Shown one piece after another: positions 31,867-42,047 of a DNA stretch of 64,000 nt. A program made the position numbers and the translations under genes. The DNA lies in contig CM043971.1 in NCBI GenBank assembly GCA_014529385.2, positions 61,889,209 through 61,953,208 on the forward strand, in the 5' to 3' direction. Position 1 is the stretch's first letter. Every line of letters begins with the position of its first letter. Source of the DNA: Adiantum capillus-veneris (Eukaryota; Streptophyta; Polypodiopsida; Polypodiales; Pteridaceae). The notes below the pieces were generated by a model. That model had not been told where the DNA came from. It made no database searches and saw only the letters and a list, made by a program, of their open reading frames with translations.

Positions 31867-34800
31867 CTACCCTACACCTAACTGCTTGCGAAAATGCGCA
31901 AAGCTCTCTAAGGGAAGTCCTTTTGTAAGTAGATCAGCAGGATATTCTGTGGTGTGAACTTTGACAAGCTGAAGTTGCTTATCCTCGAGCATTTCCCTGA
32001 TGAAATGATACTTCACATCCACATGCTTTGTCTTTGAGTGATAAACTGGATTGCGAGCCAATTGTATAGCACTTTGACTATCACAATATAACACAGGCAT
32101 CTCTTCTTTGATTCCCAAATCTGTTACTAGTCGATTAAGCCAAATTGATTCTTTGCATACCTCTGATGCTGCAACATATTCAGCCTCTGTAGTAGACTGA
32201 GTAACACAATCTTGTAATCTAGAACGCCATGATACTGCTCCACCAGCCAATGTAAAGACATACCCTGACGTAGACCTTCGGTTGTCTAAGTCACCTGCAT
32301 AATCTGAGTCTGTAAAACCCTTTACACTTAGCTCCTGACTCCCATAGCATATACGCATACTCTTTGTAGCTTTCAGGTATCTCAATATTCCTTTCACTGC
32401 CTCCCAATGTTTCTTGCCTGGGTTTGACATGTATCGACTTACTACTCCCACTACAAATGCAATGTCTGGGCGAGTAGCAATCATTGCATACATCAAACTA
32501 CCCACTGCAGACACATATGAAATCTTATCCATTTCAGCCTTTTCTTCCTCAGACACAGGACAATCTTGTTTGCTAAGTTTCACATATGGTGGCAATGGAA
32601 CACTCAGTGCCTTTCCCTTCTCCATATTGAAACGTTGCAAAACCTTGTCAATATACTCTGTTTGAGATAACCAAATCAACTTCTTTGATCTGTCTCTCTC
32701 AATGCGCATACCAAGTATATGACTTGCCTCACCCATGTCTTTCATGTCTAACGATTTTGCCATCTTTGACTTCAAAGCTGAAATTTCTTCCAAGTGCTTG
32801 CCAGCAATCAACATGTCATCCACATACAAAATAAGGATCAGCCAACTACCATCCTTAGCCTTCTTTGTATATAGACAGTGATCGAACTCACTACGTTTGT
32901 AGCCTTGAGAAAGCATAAACTTGTGGAATTTATGGTACCATGCCCTCGGTGATTGTTTTAAGCCATAAAGACTCTTTAACAACTGGCATACCCAATCTTC
33001 CTTGCCTTTCTCAACAAACCCTTCTGGCTGCTGCATGTAAATTTCCACATCTAAATCACCATGCAAGAACGTTGTCTTGACATCCATTTGGTGCAACACC
33101 AAATCTAATATGGCAACCAATGCAAGAAAGCATCTCAATGTAGTCATCTTGACCACCGGAGAGAAGACTTCATCAAAGTCAATGCCTTGTTCTTGCTTAA
33201 AGCCCTTGGCAACAAGCCTTGCTTTGTACTTTGGCTGACTATCATGAGCGGTGATCTTATACCTGTAAACCCATTTACAAGGTAGAGCCTTTTTGCCCTG
33301 TGGTAATTTAACTAGCTTCCATGTCTTGTTTTTATGCAGAGCTGTCATCTCTGACTGCATGGCCGATTGCCAATTCCCGGAGTCCTTCATTTGCACTGCT
33401 TCCTTATAACATGAAGGCTCCTTGCAATCAGTCAACATGACATAGTTCATAGATGGAACAAACCTATCAGGAGGTCGCGTGACACGTCCAGATCTACGCA
33501 CAATAGGTGGCTCAGGCTCAGCCACAACCTGTGGTTCCACTCTATCCTGTCCTTGCTTCTCTTGAGCCCTGACATTTTGTCTTGCACGTGCAGGTCCATC
33601 TTCTTGGAAGACAACTCTTCTAATCTCCTCAACCCTCTCTGGTTTAGAATGATATTTGGATTCATTAAAGTGAACATCATTGCTGCGGACAACCTTTCTG
33701 GATTCGGGATCCCAAAGTCTGTACCCCATCTCACCAGAATTACCATAGCCTAGAAAGATGCACTTTCTACTCTTTGGCTCAAGTTTGTTCCTAAATTCCT
33801 TTGGAACGTGAGTATATGCCTCACAGCCAAAGACTCTGAGATGCTTGTATGAGGGCATTTTGCCTGACCATACCATCTCTGGCACTGAATCCTTCTGCAA
33901 AACCTTGCTAGGAGATCTATTTACAAGATGAACAGCTGTTGATACAGCTTCAGCCCAAAACCCATTTGGCAGCTGTGCATTAGACAACATACTTCTGACC
34001 TTCTCTTGTATGGTCCTATTCATCCTCTCAGCAACACCATTTTGAGGACGATTGTAAGGAGCAGTAAGTTCACGTTTTATACCTTTTGACTCACAAAAGT
34101 CCTGAAAGGCCTTTGAAACATACTCTCCACCATTGTCAGTGCGTAAGCATTTAAGCTTCTTGCCACTCTGATTCTCCACAAGTGTCACAAACGTTTTGAA
34201 AACACTAAACGCTTCATCCTTGTGCTTGAGAAAGTAAACCCATACTTTCCTCGAGTAATCATCTATAAATGTCATAAAGTAAGAAGCTCCCCCTAGAGAT
34301 AGGTTAGGCATAGGTCCACACAAATCACTATGAACAAGTGCCAATTGTGTATCTCTTCTACTGCTTCTATGCTTATGTGGCTGCTGTGTTTGCTTACCAT
34401 ACAGACAATGTTCACAGAATTCAAAATCATTAAATGAAAAGCCAGGCAAATAACCAGAACGAGACAAGATTTCCATTCCCTTCTTGGACATATGTCCTAA
34501 CCGGCAATGCCACAAAGAAACGTTCGGCTGCTCGGTTACATTGATTACATTTTTAGAGACATTTGATACATAAATCATGTAAAGTCCTCCAGACTTTACT
34601 CCATGTGCTACTGTCATAGAACCCTTGGATATCTTCCACATGTTCTGTCCAAAAGTGGTGACGTAGCCAGCATCATCAAGTAAAACTGTGTTGATCAAGC
34701 TCTTTGTAATTGCGGGAACATGTCTCACATTCTTCAGCGTGAAAGAAGAGCCATTCTGAAACTTCAATTGAACATCTCCAACACCTAAGATCTCACATGT

Positions 34801-35847
34801 CTGCCCATTGCCTAGCCGAACATGATCTTTAGTGGTCACATAAGAAGTAAACCACTCCTTGTTTGGAGACACATGAAGTGATGCCCCTGAGTCTATAATC
34901 CAGTCACTCAGTGCATTTCCATCAGATGCTGTAAGAAGAGCTGAGTCCATTGTATTCTTCAAGAAGTAGATGTCTCCTGACACTAGACTGTCATCCTCTG
35001 CAACAGTGTTTGTCATATTTATTTCTTGAATCTTCACTGAGGACTTGTTCTTCTCACCACGGTCTTCAGCTTTCTCTTTGCCTTTTTCTGCTTTCCATTC
35101 TCTGCAGTCTCTTTTCATGTGACCCTTCTTGCCACAATGGTAGCATTCTATGTCACTCTTGCCTTTCGCACTGCGGGACTTGCTACGAGACTGATTTCTC
35201 TTTCCACCTTTGTACTTTTCTTTGGTCCTTCCCCTGACAACTAAGGCTGTTCCTTTGCCTTTGTCCATTGTCTTTCTATTGGTTTCTTCAGTAAGCAGAC
35301 TTCCTTCTACACCTGCTATGTTCAAACCATCTGGAGGTGCAGAATTACTCAAAGCTGTGCGAAAAGTGTCCCAACTTTCCGGCAATGTGATCAACAGGAA
35401 CATAGCTCTAACAGGTTCATCAAACTTGACACCTTGAGCTGACAACTGACTATAGATTGTGTTGAATTCATTCAGATGATTGGACATAGGTGTCCCTTCT
35501 TTCATCTTCAAGTCAAGAAGCTTCTTAAGCCAGTATACCTGTGAAGCAACACTCTGCTTCTCATAAAGATCACTCAGCTTTAACCATGCTTGATAAGCCG
35601 ACATCTCGTCGGCTACATTGAAGTAAACGCTTTCTGCCAAAGTCAACATAATGGTAGAAAGTGTCAATTCATCCATTTCGCTCCATTCATCTTCGTCCAT
35701 ATCTTCTGGTTTTATCCCCTTGAGCTTTATAGGTTTTATCTGCTTCTTTTGTACCAACACGTGCCAAATCTGCTGCTTCCACAATGGGAAATTGGTTCCA
35801 TCCAGCTTCTTGATATTGTAAAGAGCAGTGTCCTCTGATCCAGCCAT
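31867..35847 (-). CDS. Copia C Gag-Pol polyprotein, 1326 residues, intact
   Basis: Single frame from ATG 35847 to the stop at 31867. Gag (1 to ~230) opens with LDGTNFPLWKQQIWHVL; the CCHC knuckle has C235, C238, H243, C248. Protease active site DSGA at 319-322. Integrase zinc site H447, H452, C478, C481; catalytic D508 (LVHSD), D571 (TDNGGEY) and E607 (NGVAER), exactly a DD35E spacing. RT: MDVKTTFLHG near 921-930 and YVDD at 1008-1011. RNase H: D1180 or D1182, acidic TTEAEY near 1219-1224, D1256 in YCDSQSA. All catalytic residues look canonical. The order PR-IN-RT-RH and sequence character match the Tnt1-type Copia lineage. The stop lies ~90 bp before the LTR, as expected. Confidence 0.95.
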   Translation of the reverse strand: MAGSEDTALYNIKKLDGTNFPLWKQQIWHVLVQKKQIKPIKLKGIKPEDMDEDEWSEMDELTLSTIMLTLAESVYFNVADEMSAYQAWLKLSDLYEKQSVASQVYWLKKLLDLKMKEGTPMSNHLNEFNTIYSQLSAQGVKFDEPVRAMFLLITLPESWDTFRTALSNSAPPDGLNIAGVEGSLLTEETNRKTMDKGKGTALVVRGRTKEKYKGGKRNQSRSKSRSAKGKSDIECYHCGKKGHMKRDCREWKAEKGKEKAEDRGEKNKSSVKIQEINMTNTVAEDDSLVSGDIYFLKNTMDSALLTASDGNALSDWIIDSGASLHVSPNKEWFTSYVTTKDHVRLGNGQTCEILGVGDVQLKFQNGSSFTLKNVRHVPAITKSLINTVLLDDAGYVTTFGQNMWKISKGSMTVAHGVKSGGLYMIYVSNVSKNVINVTEQPNVSLWHCRLGHMSKKGMEILSRSGYLPGFSFNDFEFCEHCLYGKQTQQPHKHRSSRRDTQLALVHSDLCGPMPNLSLGGASYFMTFIDDYSRKVWVYFLKHKDEAFSVFKTFVTLVENQSGKKLKCLRTDNGGEYVSKAFQDFCESKGIKRELTAPYNRPQNGVAERMNRTIQEKVRSMLSNAQLPNGFWAEAVSTAVHLVNRSPSKVLQKDSVPEMVWSGKMPSYKHLRVFGCEAYTHVPKEFRNKLEPKSRKCIFLGYGNSGEMGYRLWDPESRKVVRSNDVHFNESKYHSKPERVEEIRRVVFQEDGPARARQNVRAQEKQGQDRVEPQVVAEPEPPIVRRSGRVTRPPDRFVPSMNYVMLTDCKEPSCYKEAVQMKDSGNWQSAMQSEMTALHKNKTWKLVKLPQGKKALPCKWVYRYKITAHDSQPKYKARLVAKGFKQEQGIDFDEVFSPVVKMTTLRCFLALVAILDLVLHQMDVKTTFLHGDLDVEIYMQQPEGFVEKGKEDWVCQLLKSLYGLKQSPRAWYHKFHKFMLSQGYKRSEFDHCLYTKKAKDGSWLILILYVDDMLIAGKHLEEISALKSKMAKSLDMKDMGEASHILGMRIERDRSKKLIWLSQTEYIDKVLQRFNMEKGKALSVPLPPYVKLSKQDCPVSEEEKAEMDKISYVSAVGSLMYAMIATRPDIAFVVGVVSRYMSNPGKKHWEAVKGILRYLKATKSMRICYGSQELSVKGFTDSDYAGDLDNRRSTSGYVFTLAGGAVSWRSRLQDCVTQSTTEAEYVAASEVCKESIWLNRLVTDLGIKEEMPVLYCDSQSAIQLARNPVYHSKTKHVDVKYHFIREMLEDKQLQLVKVHTTEYPADLLTKGLPLESFAHFRKQLGVG

Positions 35848-36299
35848 AGCTACGCTTCACAGTAGTTTACTTTCCTAGGAAAAATTCAGTAGAGTTTCCC
35901 CTGTAAACTGACCTCTGAACCAATATCAACCTGTCAAATGAACCAAGAAAGCTTCAGATTCTGCATAAATTTCGGCAGAGTCTCCTTTGTAAAATGGCTC
36001 TGGTGTACTAAAAAACAGACCAAAAAACAGCTCAAAAACACTATCTCTCTGACACTGTAAGCTGTGGGTAAACCTGTCCTACACCTGTACTGTCTCTGGC
36101 TGTCCTGTCACTGTCCTGTAAGCATAGACTGCGACAATGCCTCAACGGCAATAAAGCAAAGACTGCGACAATTCTGACAACACCGAGCCTTTCGGGCTCG
36201 CCCACGAGATTTGGGGCCGTGTCTTCGCCTGTCGAATTTCACTCCAATCTGAGTTGGTGACTCTAGCCTCCTGCAGTGCTGCCCCGAGCCTCGATCTGA

Positions 36300-36311
36300 G
36301 CTCTGATACCA
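36300..36311 (-). promoter_or_regulatory. Copia C primer-binding site
   Basis: Exact complement of TGGTATCAGAGC, two bases from the LTR. Confidence 0.92.
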
Positions 36312-36313
36312 GT

Positions 36314-36505
36314 TGAAGGAGTACGAGCGGAAGTGCGACGCGAGAGAGAGTGCGAGAAGAAGAGCACGACGATATGGTGAACTCGCTCTACTGTAATGTG
36401 TAGAGCATAGTGAGTTCTTATTAGGTTTTTACAAAAGAATATGTGTACATACCTGGCGGCCCGCCCACTTACCTGGGCGACCACATTGGGCTTTATACTC
36501 CAACA
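36314..36505 (-). repeat. Copia C 5' LTR
   Basis: 192 bp, TG...CA. It differs from the 3' LTR only around 36460-36480. Confidence 0.95.
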
Positions 36506-36551
36506 GCGTGTGGCTCACACTCTTTCTACTGCTCACTCTCGCACTTCCGCT
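36506..36551 (+). repeat. Copia B 3' LTR, last part
   Basis: It resumes GTGGCTCACACTCTTTC as in the 5' LTR at 6118-6135 and ends CGCTACA. Compared with the 5' LTR it has about 12 extra bases before the final CA. Confidence 0.75.
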
Positions 36552-37066
36552 ACACTATGCATACAATCCGACTTATACATTTTTTCAACTAAGGGCAGCC
36601 GGCCAAAATTGGGTAGTATCGTTGCTGCTGGACAAAATGCAGGCAACCAAAATGTACCAATGTTGAAGGGCTGCTTTACACCTTCAAATAGTCACCGAGT
36701 ACCATAGGAGCAACCAAAGCAACAACCTGTATCAACGGATTGCAAGTTATGAGCTCGTAGGCGCCAGACAAGTCCCTCTCTCTGCTAAAAAAAACACAGA
36801 GAGAGAGAGAGAGTAGGTTGTGTTGTAAGCAGGGGATCTACTTCAAGTTCAAGCAAGGGCTATCCTTCAAGCAAGCCCTCTGCTTCTAGAAAACGTTGGG
36901 CGTGGGCAAACTCAGGCGTACTCGGACCTTTACGAGAAGAGCTGTGTGTTGAAACCGATGAGAGAGAACAAAAGATGTACTAATGTCGCAAGCTCTTCTG
37001 TGTGGCCTACCACTTACAAAAGGTTTTACGCGCAAGATCTGATGTGTGGGCCTGCTGTTTGCAGAA
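36552..37066. other. intronic sequence, nothing recognised
   Basis: 515 bp without a supported gene. It starts with the 14-bp repeat shared with 5462-5475 and includes a short GA run near 36797-36814. I searched the minus strand for the next SEC6 exon and saw none. Confidence 0.5.
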
Positions 37067-37085
37067 GGTTACATGCAAACACAAA

Positions 37086-37131
<46 letters not shown>

Positions 37132-37307
37132 AATGAAGTGAAATGAAATGTAATATTAACGTCTTCAAAAGGCCAAAATGACCTATGAGACCAAAAGGTT
37201 ACAAGTGGTGAATCTAATACCAAGTCTGGGTACAAAAAGTACAAAGAACTGAAAAGAAAATCATGGGTAGGGGTGGCGTAAGGTTACGTGCAGACACAAA
37301 GCACACA

Positions 37308-37346
<39 letters not shown>

Positions 37347-37486
37347 AATGAAATGAAACGTAATATTAACGTCTTCAAAAGGCCAAAATGACCTATGAGA
37401 CCAAAAGGTTACAAGTGGTGAATCTAATACCATGTCTGGGTACAAAAAGTACAAAGAACTGAAAAGAAAATAGTGGGTAGGGGTGG
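37067..37486 (-). repeat. tandem duplication of a LINE 3' tail with its GA run
   Basis: Units 37067-37280 and 37281-37486 are nearly identical: AGGTTAC-TGCA-ACACAAAGC, a (GA)n run (37089-37128 and 37311-37342), GATGAAATG, TAATATTAACGTCTTCAAAAGG and a stretch ending GGGTAGGGGTGG. Read on the minus strand, each unit is the L2 LINE 3' end followed by a (CT)n tail. Confidence 0.8.
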
Positions 37487-38678
37487 TGTGAGGTGCAACG
37501 GAAGTGAATGTTGAGCTTTGCTCAAGATGAGTGCTCCGAACTGTGCTCAAGGTTCCTTTCACTTACGGAAGGGAGAGCCTTCCGTTCATTTAGGGAGACA
37601 GTGCAAATGATCACAAACAAAGTGAATGACACTGTGAATGAAGGTACTGAGACTGAGAGAGAGAGAGAGAAGAATACGACACCAGAATGTTGTCAAACCC
37701 TCCTCCGAAGACCCCACTCTCTATGGTCTACTATTGATTGCATAAAACTCTACAATGCTTTGGACTTGACGACGATGTCGACGACAAGACGGGCTGAAAT
37801 CTGAAAACGCTAATGGTTGAAATCTGCAAATCTTTATCTATTGAATTCTGACTCTATGTCGGTGACGACGACGAGGTGACGACGACACGCTGAAAACGCA
37901 GATGCTGAAATCTGCGTTCTCCGGGCTGAAACTGCAAACGTTCGCTGATCTGACTGTGTGGCAAGGATCTGTTGCGGGAAGGTGAAATCTACGACGGTCG
38001 GGACTTCTACTACGGTGTCTTGATGCTGAAAATGCAAAACGTTAATGTATATGCCGGTTCTATCGGGATGAATCTGCAAAATGCCGAGGCTGATCTGCAA
38101 ACCAAAAACGCTAGGGCTGAATCTGTGTTGTTCTGCTAACGCTAGGGCTAATCTGTTGTTCTACTGTCGCCACGCTGTTGCAATGCAAAAACGTTGGCTG
38201 TCCTTGGCAAAAACGCTAGGCTGGTCTTTGGCTGAAAACGCTATGTTGACTGCACGGGGGGGGGGGGGGGGGGGGGGGGGAGGTCTTGCTGAGAAGGTGC
38301 CTGTTGAACCTTGGTTCCTGCTGCCTCTTCTACTAGAAAGTGCTAGCGATAGGTTTCTTATGTACTTGCTTATCAAATTGCCCTACCTAGTTCCCAACAA
38401 AAGTCACTTTAAAATAACACATGAAAATTGACTAAAATAGGGAAAATAGATCTATGCACTGTAAAAATGCTCCTGATGGGTTCTGGCTGTAATCTGATGA
38501 TTGTGTTGTGTGCAACCAGAGGATATACCTCTAATCTAAGTATCTAAACATGCACGGTCTACGAACACACTCACAAAAGTGCCAGATCACTTCCTAAGCT
38601 AAGCTAACTGAACTGAACTGAACCCATGTCATGAAGTAGCTTGTCCATGTATACATAGGGTTAGATGTGCACGTGACA
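37487..38678 (-). repeat. element D left (3') LTR
   Basis: It matches 42048-43267, with a 7-bp deletion at the outer end. It holds a run of 25 G at 38256-38280 where the partner has six. Confidence 0.88.
38256..38280 (+). repeat. G25 homopolymer
   Basis: A pure G run. The homologous site in the right LTR (~42864-42869) reads GAGGGGGGAG. Confidence 0.95.
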
Positions 38679-39407
38679 TCCCCTCCTTTTCAAAGTGAGG
38701 TACTGGTACCAAACTGTATGGCGTCGGGGGAGATCGCCAAAAGCTTCTGGAATCCAGGAAAGGACTCTTCGCCGGCCCACTCTAATGTGTGGGTCGTGCG
38801 ATACTTGAACTTCATAAAGGTCTCCAACGCTTGCTTCTTTGGGCTGCGCCGAAAGCGACACAAAGTCATTTGTGGCTCCTTCACTACTTCAACTTCGTCT
38901 ATAGTCATGTATCTACCTTCTTCAAGAATCTCCGAGGATGAAAATTCCTGAAACCACTTCCAACACAAAAACATGAACATACCCATTCCATATAAAGTGA
39001 CTGGAAAAAGACTATTCTTTCGAAAAAATTGTGCATGCAATGAAGATGAAAGTGACGGAGTGCCAAACCGTTCATCAAACACACGCAAACAATGGGGTTG
39101 AAACTTGTCTTTCTAATCTAAATCAATCACAATGGAAATGCCGATGCTTGATGCTCAACCCTTCTTGTGCTCGTTCGGATACTGTGTCATGCCAAGGAAG
39201 AGACATGGAATGTGAATTCCTTGAATGCAAACATTTCATCTTTTTATGTCTAATCCGCAGACATTCATGCTCATTTATGAGTGAATCGTGTTCATCGTGC
39301 AATATGTCATGCCTATGAAAAGGGATCTCATAAGGCCAGTGACTAAAATAAAGGAAAGCATCATGAATGAAACACTCGAACAATGCGTGCTGACTAATCA
39401 TTCGTAT
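38679..39407 (-). other. element D 3' interior, no recognised domain
   Basis: A 132-codon minus-strand frame (39088-38690) reads YGMGMFMFLCWKWFQEFSSS and ends in the polypurine tract. I do not recognise it. It may be a leftover reading frame or untranslated sequence. Confidence 0.45.
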
Positions 39408-40000
39408 TCATAATACTTCCTGTGGGGGTTCTTTGGACCTCGAGTCGAGAGCCAAGATCAGTTCTTCGTGATCGATCGAATCTGCAATGAGGTTAGTTTG
39501 ACTAGAAAAAGTATCAACTAAACCATCATCCTTGTGAACAATCACAGCTTCTTCCTGCAAATCATCATGCTCGTGAATAATCACATCTTGATCATGCTTA
39601 TCATTATCATGCAAATCATGTATGTCATGCTTTGGAAAAGAAGAGACTGAGAGAGTTTCCGTCTCCTGATTCTTTTCAATCTTCGCCTGCACATTAGAAA
39701 TGAGAGATGAAGAATGAACAACTTGCTCTCCACGAATAACAATTGGAGAGTCACTTTTGGCATTGAAAGTGAAAGTATTTTCCGCCCAATCAATGAGAGG
39801 GTTATGCTCATGAAACCATCGAATCCCCAAAAGCATATCACATCCTGAAAGAGGAGAGACTACAAATTTTTTGCGGAAGGACGCTTGTTAAACAGTGAAG
39901 CGGGCTCTTTCGACAAGAGAGTCACTAATCAAATCATGCATACTGCCTGGGTCAAACAATATGACAAAACGCTGACCCTTCACATGACCATAACACTTAA
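39408..40000 (-). pseudogene. element D protease
   Basis: The active-site region near 39965-39920 reads ILFDPGSMHDLISDSLVERA, with Pro in place of the catalytic-loop Ser/Thr of D-S/T-G. A stop follows near 39888. The frame from 39836 has MLLGIRWFHEHNPLIDWAEN, the G-x-x-W-L/F...N-P-I-D-W signature of Gypsy proteases. It then runs into an acidic His/Asp-rich tail (KHDIHDLHDNDKHDQDV) and stops at 39408. No RT follows, so the protein ends with the protease tail. Confidence 0.75.
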
Positions 40001-40082
40001 TGAGAGACTCGTCAATGAGAGGATCATGAGAAACTTGGGTCACACTCGTGTTCTCATTTATTGCATTGACAGAGGAAGTGGG

Positions 40083-41596
40083 TTATGTGGGTTCTTTAGA
40101 GTCCCTAGATTCAAGCTCAGGACATGTTCTTTTTATGTGACCCTTGATGTGACAATGAAAACAACGAACTGTCTTAGAATAAATGCTTTGCTCTTCCGAC
40201 GTGATGCATCCTCCTAGAATTCCTTGTTCTACCTTTTCATCTGGAGTGAGCTTAGGTTTAGCAATTGTGTTAGCTTTACCCTTAGGTTCATTTCGAGAGT
40301 TCTTTTCTGAGAAACTATTGGAAGATTGGTTAGAAGAGTTACCGTTCTTACCGTTCTCAGGGTTCTGAGAAGTCTGAGAGGTACTTGTGGAAGTCTTGTT
40401 TTCCTTAGGCTTTCCCTTGTTGTGCTTCATCTCCTGTGCAAGAGCAATTGCTACCGCCTTGTTGAGATCGATTGGGTTGAGGACTTCGACATCAAACCTC
40501 ATATAGTCGTCCAACTCGAAAATGAAAGCCTCCTTGCGCTCATCATCCAATTTGCGTAATTGGGTGCCGAGCTGCAAAACACAGTTAGAGAAAAACATAA
40601 CTAGCATACCATTTTGCTTGAGACTGCGTCAATCGTCTTTTCAACCGTGCTAGGTACTATGGTGGCATAAACCGCACCTTGAGCTTGTCTTGGAATTCAG
40701 CCCAATTAAAGGAAAGGGACGAGCCTTCCTCGGCTTCCTCTAGGTGCGCGGTCAACTGTGCTTCTTGCCATGTGTGGTACCAATTAATGGCGTCATGGGC
40801 AAGGTACATAGCTGCCGTCAAAACCTTGCTATTTCCTGTCTTCTTAGTTGTCGCAAAATAAGCATTAAATTGATGCAACCAAGAATGAATAATCGTAACA
40901 TCCATCTTACCATCATACTTACTGAACGTGATCTTCTCTATGATGGGGTTGTTGGAGTCGGAATCTTGGCTTGTGCCACTTGATGAACTACCAACATCTT
41001 TGGCCGGCTCGGACGTCGAGGTGAGACCCTACCAGACCAACTCTTGCATATGTAGGTCTCTCTGTATCTCACGCTCGGCCTCCAAGGCCGCTCGTCTTTC
41101 TTCAACGGCCTCCTTTCTTGCTTCGACCGCCAAGCGCGCTTGCTCACACTCACGCTCAATAGCTACATGTCTTTCTTCGGCCACCTCTTTTCTTGCTTCG
41201 GCCGCCAAGTGCACTTGCTCACGCTCACGCTCAATAGCTGCCTGTCGTTCTGCTTTTCTTTATTTTTCATTCCTCGGCCGCCAAGCGCGCTTGCTCACGC
41301 TCGCGATCCAAAGGATGCCTACGGTCCCGTTCCATGGAGTCCTGTCTTTCTTGGCGTCGCGCTTCTTGTTGTAGCATCATGTCCATCATCGATTTGACCA
41401 AAGCCTCCATAGGATTTGGTACAATCCTTGGCGTAGATGGGGAGGGGGAGGGCCAGAAAAACTTCCTGGTGGGGAAAATTATATACCTTCGTAAGTTCAG
41501 AACAGTTTGAACTCTTGGTGCGGAAAATTCTTCTTCGCCATTGCCATGCTCATCACCTCCATGCGAAATATCCATTCTGCTTCGGGTAATGACCAT
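40083..41596 (-). pseudogene. element D Gag with coiled-coil repeats and zinc knuckle
   Basis: Minus strand. The N-terminal part (41596-41029) contains repeated charged units of the type EREQARLAAEARKEVAEERH; two to three copies ~78 bp apart predict a long coiled coil. The capsid-like block is at 40905-40657: SWLHQFNAYFATTKKTGNSK, AAMYLAHDAINWYHTWQEAQ and FNWAEFQDKLKVRFMPP. The next frame (40607-40083) has QLRKLDDERKEAFIFELDDY, an Asn/Ser-rich linker and the knuckle CFHCHIKGHIKRTC. Frameshifts separate these parts. Such Gags package element RNA; a long N-terminal coil may drive assembly, which is inference. Confidence 0.72.
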
Positions 41597-42034
41597 ACAC
41601 TGAAGTCGTGGGTTCTTAAGTTCACGAGGAACTTGGGTTCTTGTGGTTCTAGGTTCTTGGGTTCTTGAGGGTCTTGAGGTTCTTGAGGTGCTTGAGGTTC
41701 TTCTTTCGCTTGCAATCTGTGTTAGAGAAGGATCTTCTCTTCACCCGAGCTCTTCTTTCCCACGGGCGCACCCCTTCGCGGCCTTGCGCTCACACCAAGG
41801 TTGCTTTTTCCCACCTCACGTTGATTGACCGGCCGCTAAGTGCACGGTCCGCTCTCAATGAGTGAAAAGAGAAACAAGGGGAGGTTGGACAAGCCCTTCT
41901 TTCTTGGGTTTCCTGTCACTCTTCAAAAACACGAAGAGAAATCGACATGCCCAAGAACTTGGGTTACGTGCAACCGCAACAAGCAAAAAAAAAATATGTG
42001 GTTCTTTCCTTGAGTGATACAGAACACTGCCAAA

Positions 42035-42046
42035 GCTCTGATACCA
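42035..42046 (-). promoter_or_regulatory. element D primer-binding site
   Basis: Exact complement of TGGTATCAGAGC, one base from the LTR start at 42048. Confidence 0.9.
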
Positions 42047-42047
42047 A

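Larger units (their letters stand above)
31589..36505 (-). mobile_element. Copia C: structurally complete Copia retrotransposon
   Basis: LTRs of 189 bp (31589-31777) and 192 bp (36314-36505) differ by two substitutions and one 3-bp indel. The flanks are GCGCG (31584-31588) and GCGTG (36506-36510), a target-site duplication with one mismatch inside the Copia B LTR. Primer site at 36311-36300, polypurine tract at 31790-31778, and one uninterrupted gag-pol frame between them. The short distance between LTRs and the intact frame make it the youngest element in the window and a candidate for recent activity. The leader 35848-36299 is non-coding. Confidence 0.95.

Noticed and set aside
36552-37066. 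Possible SEC6 exon 4 next to the Copia nest
   Set aside because: I read the minus strand for a continuation of the N-terminal coil and found no matching block or splice-site pair.
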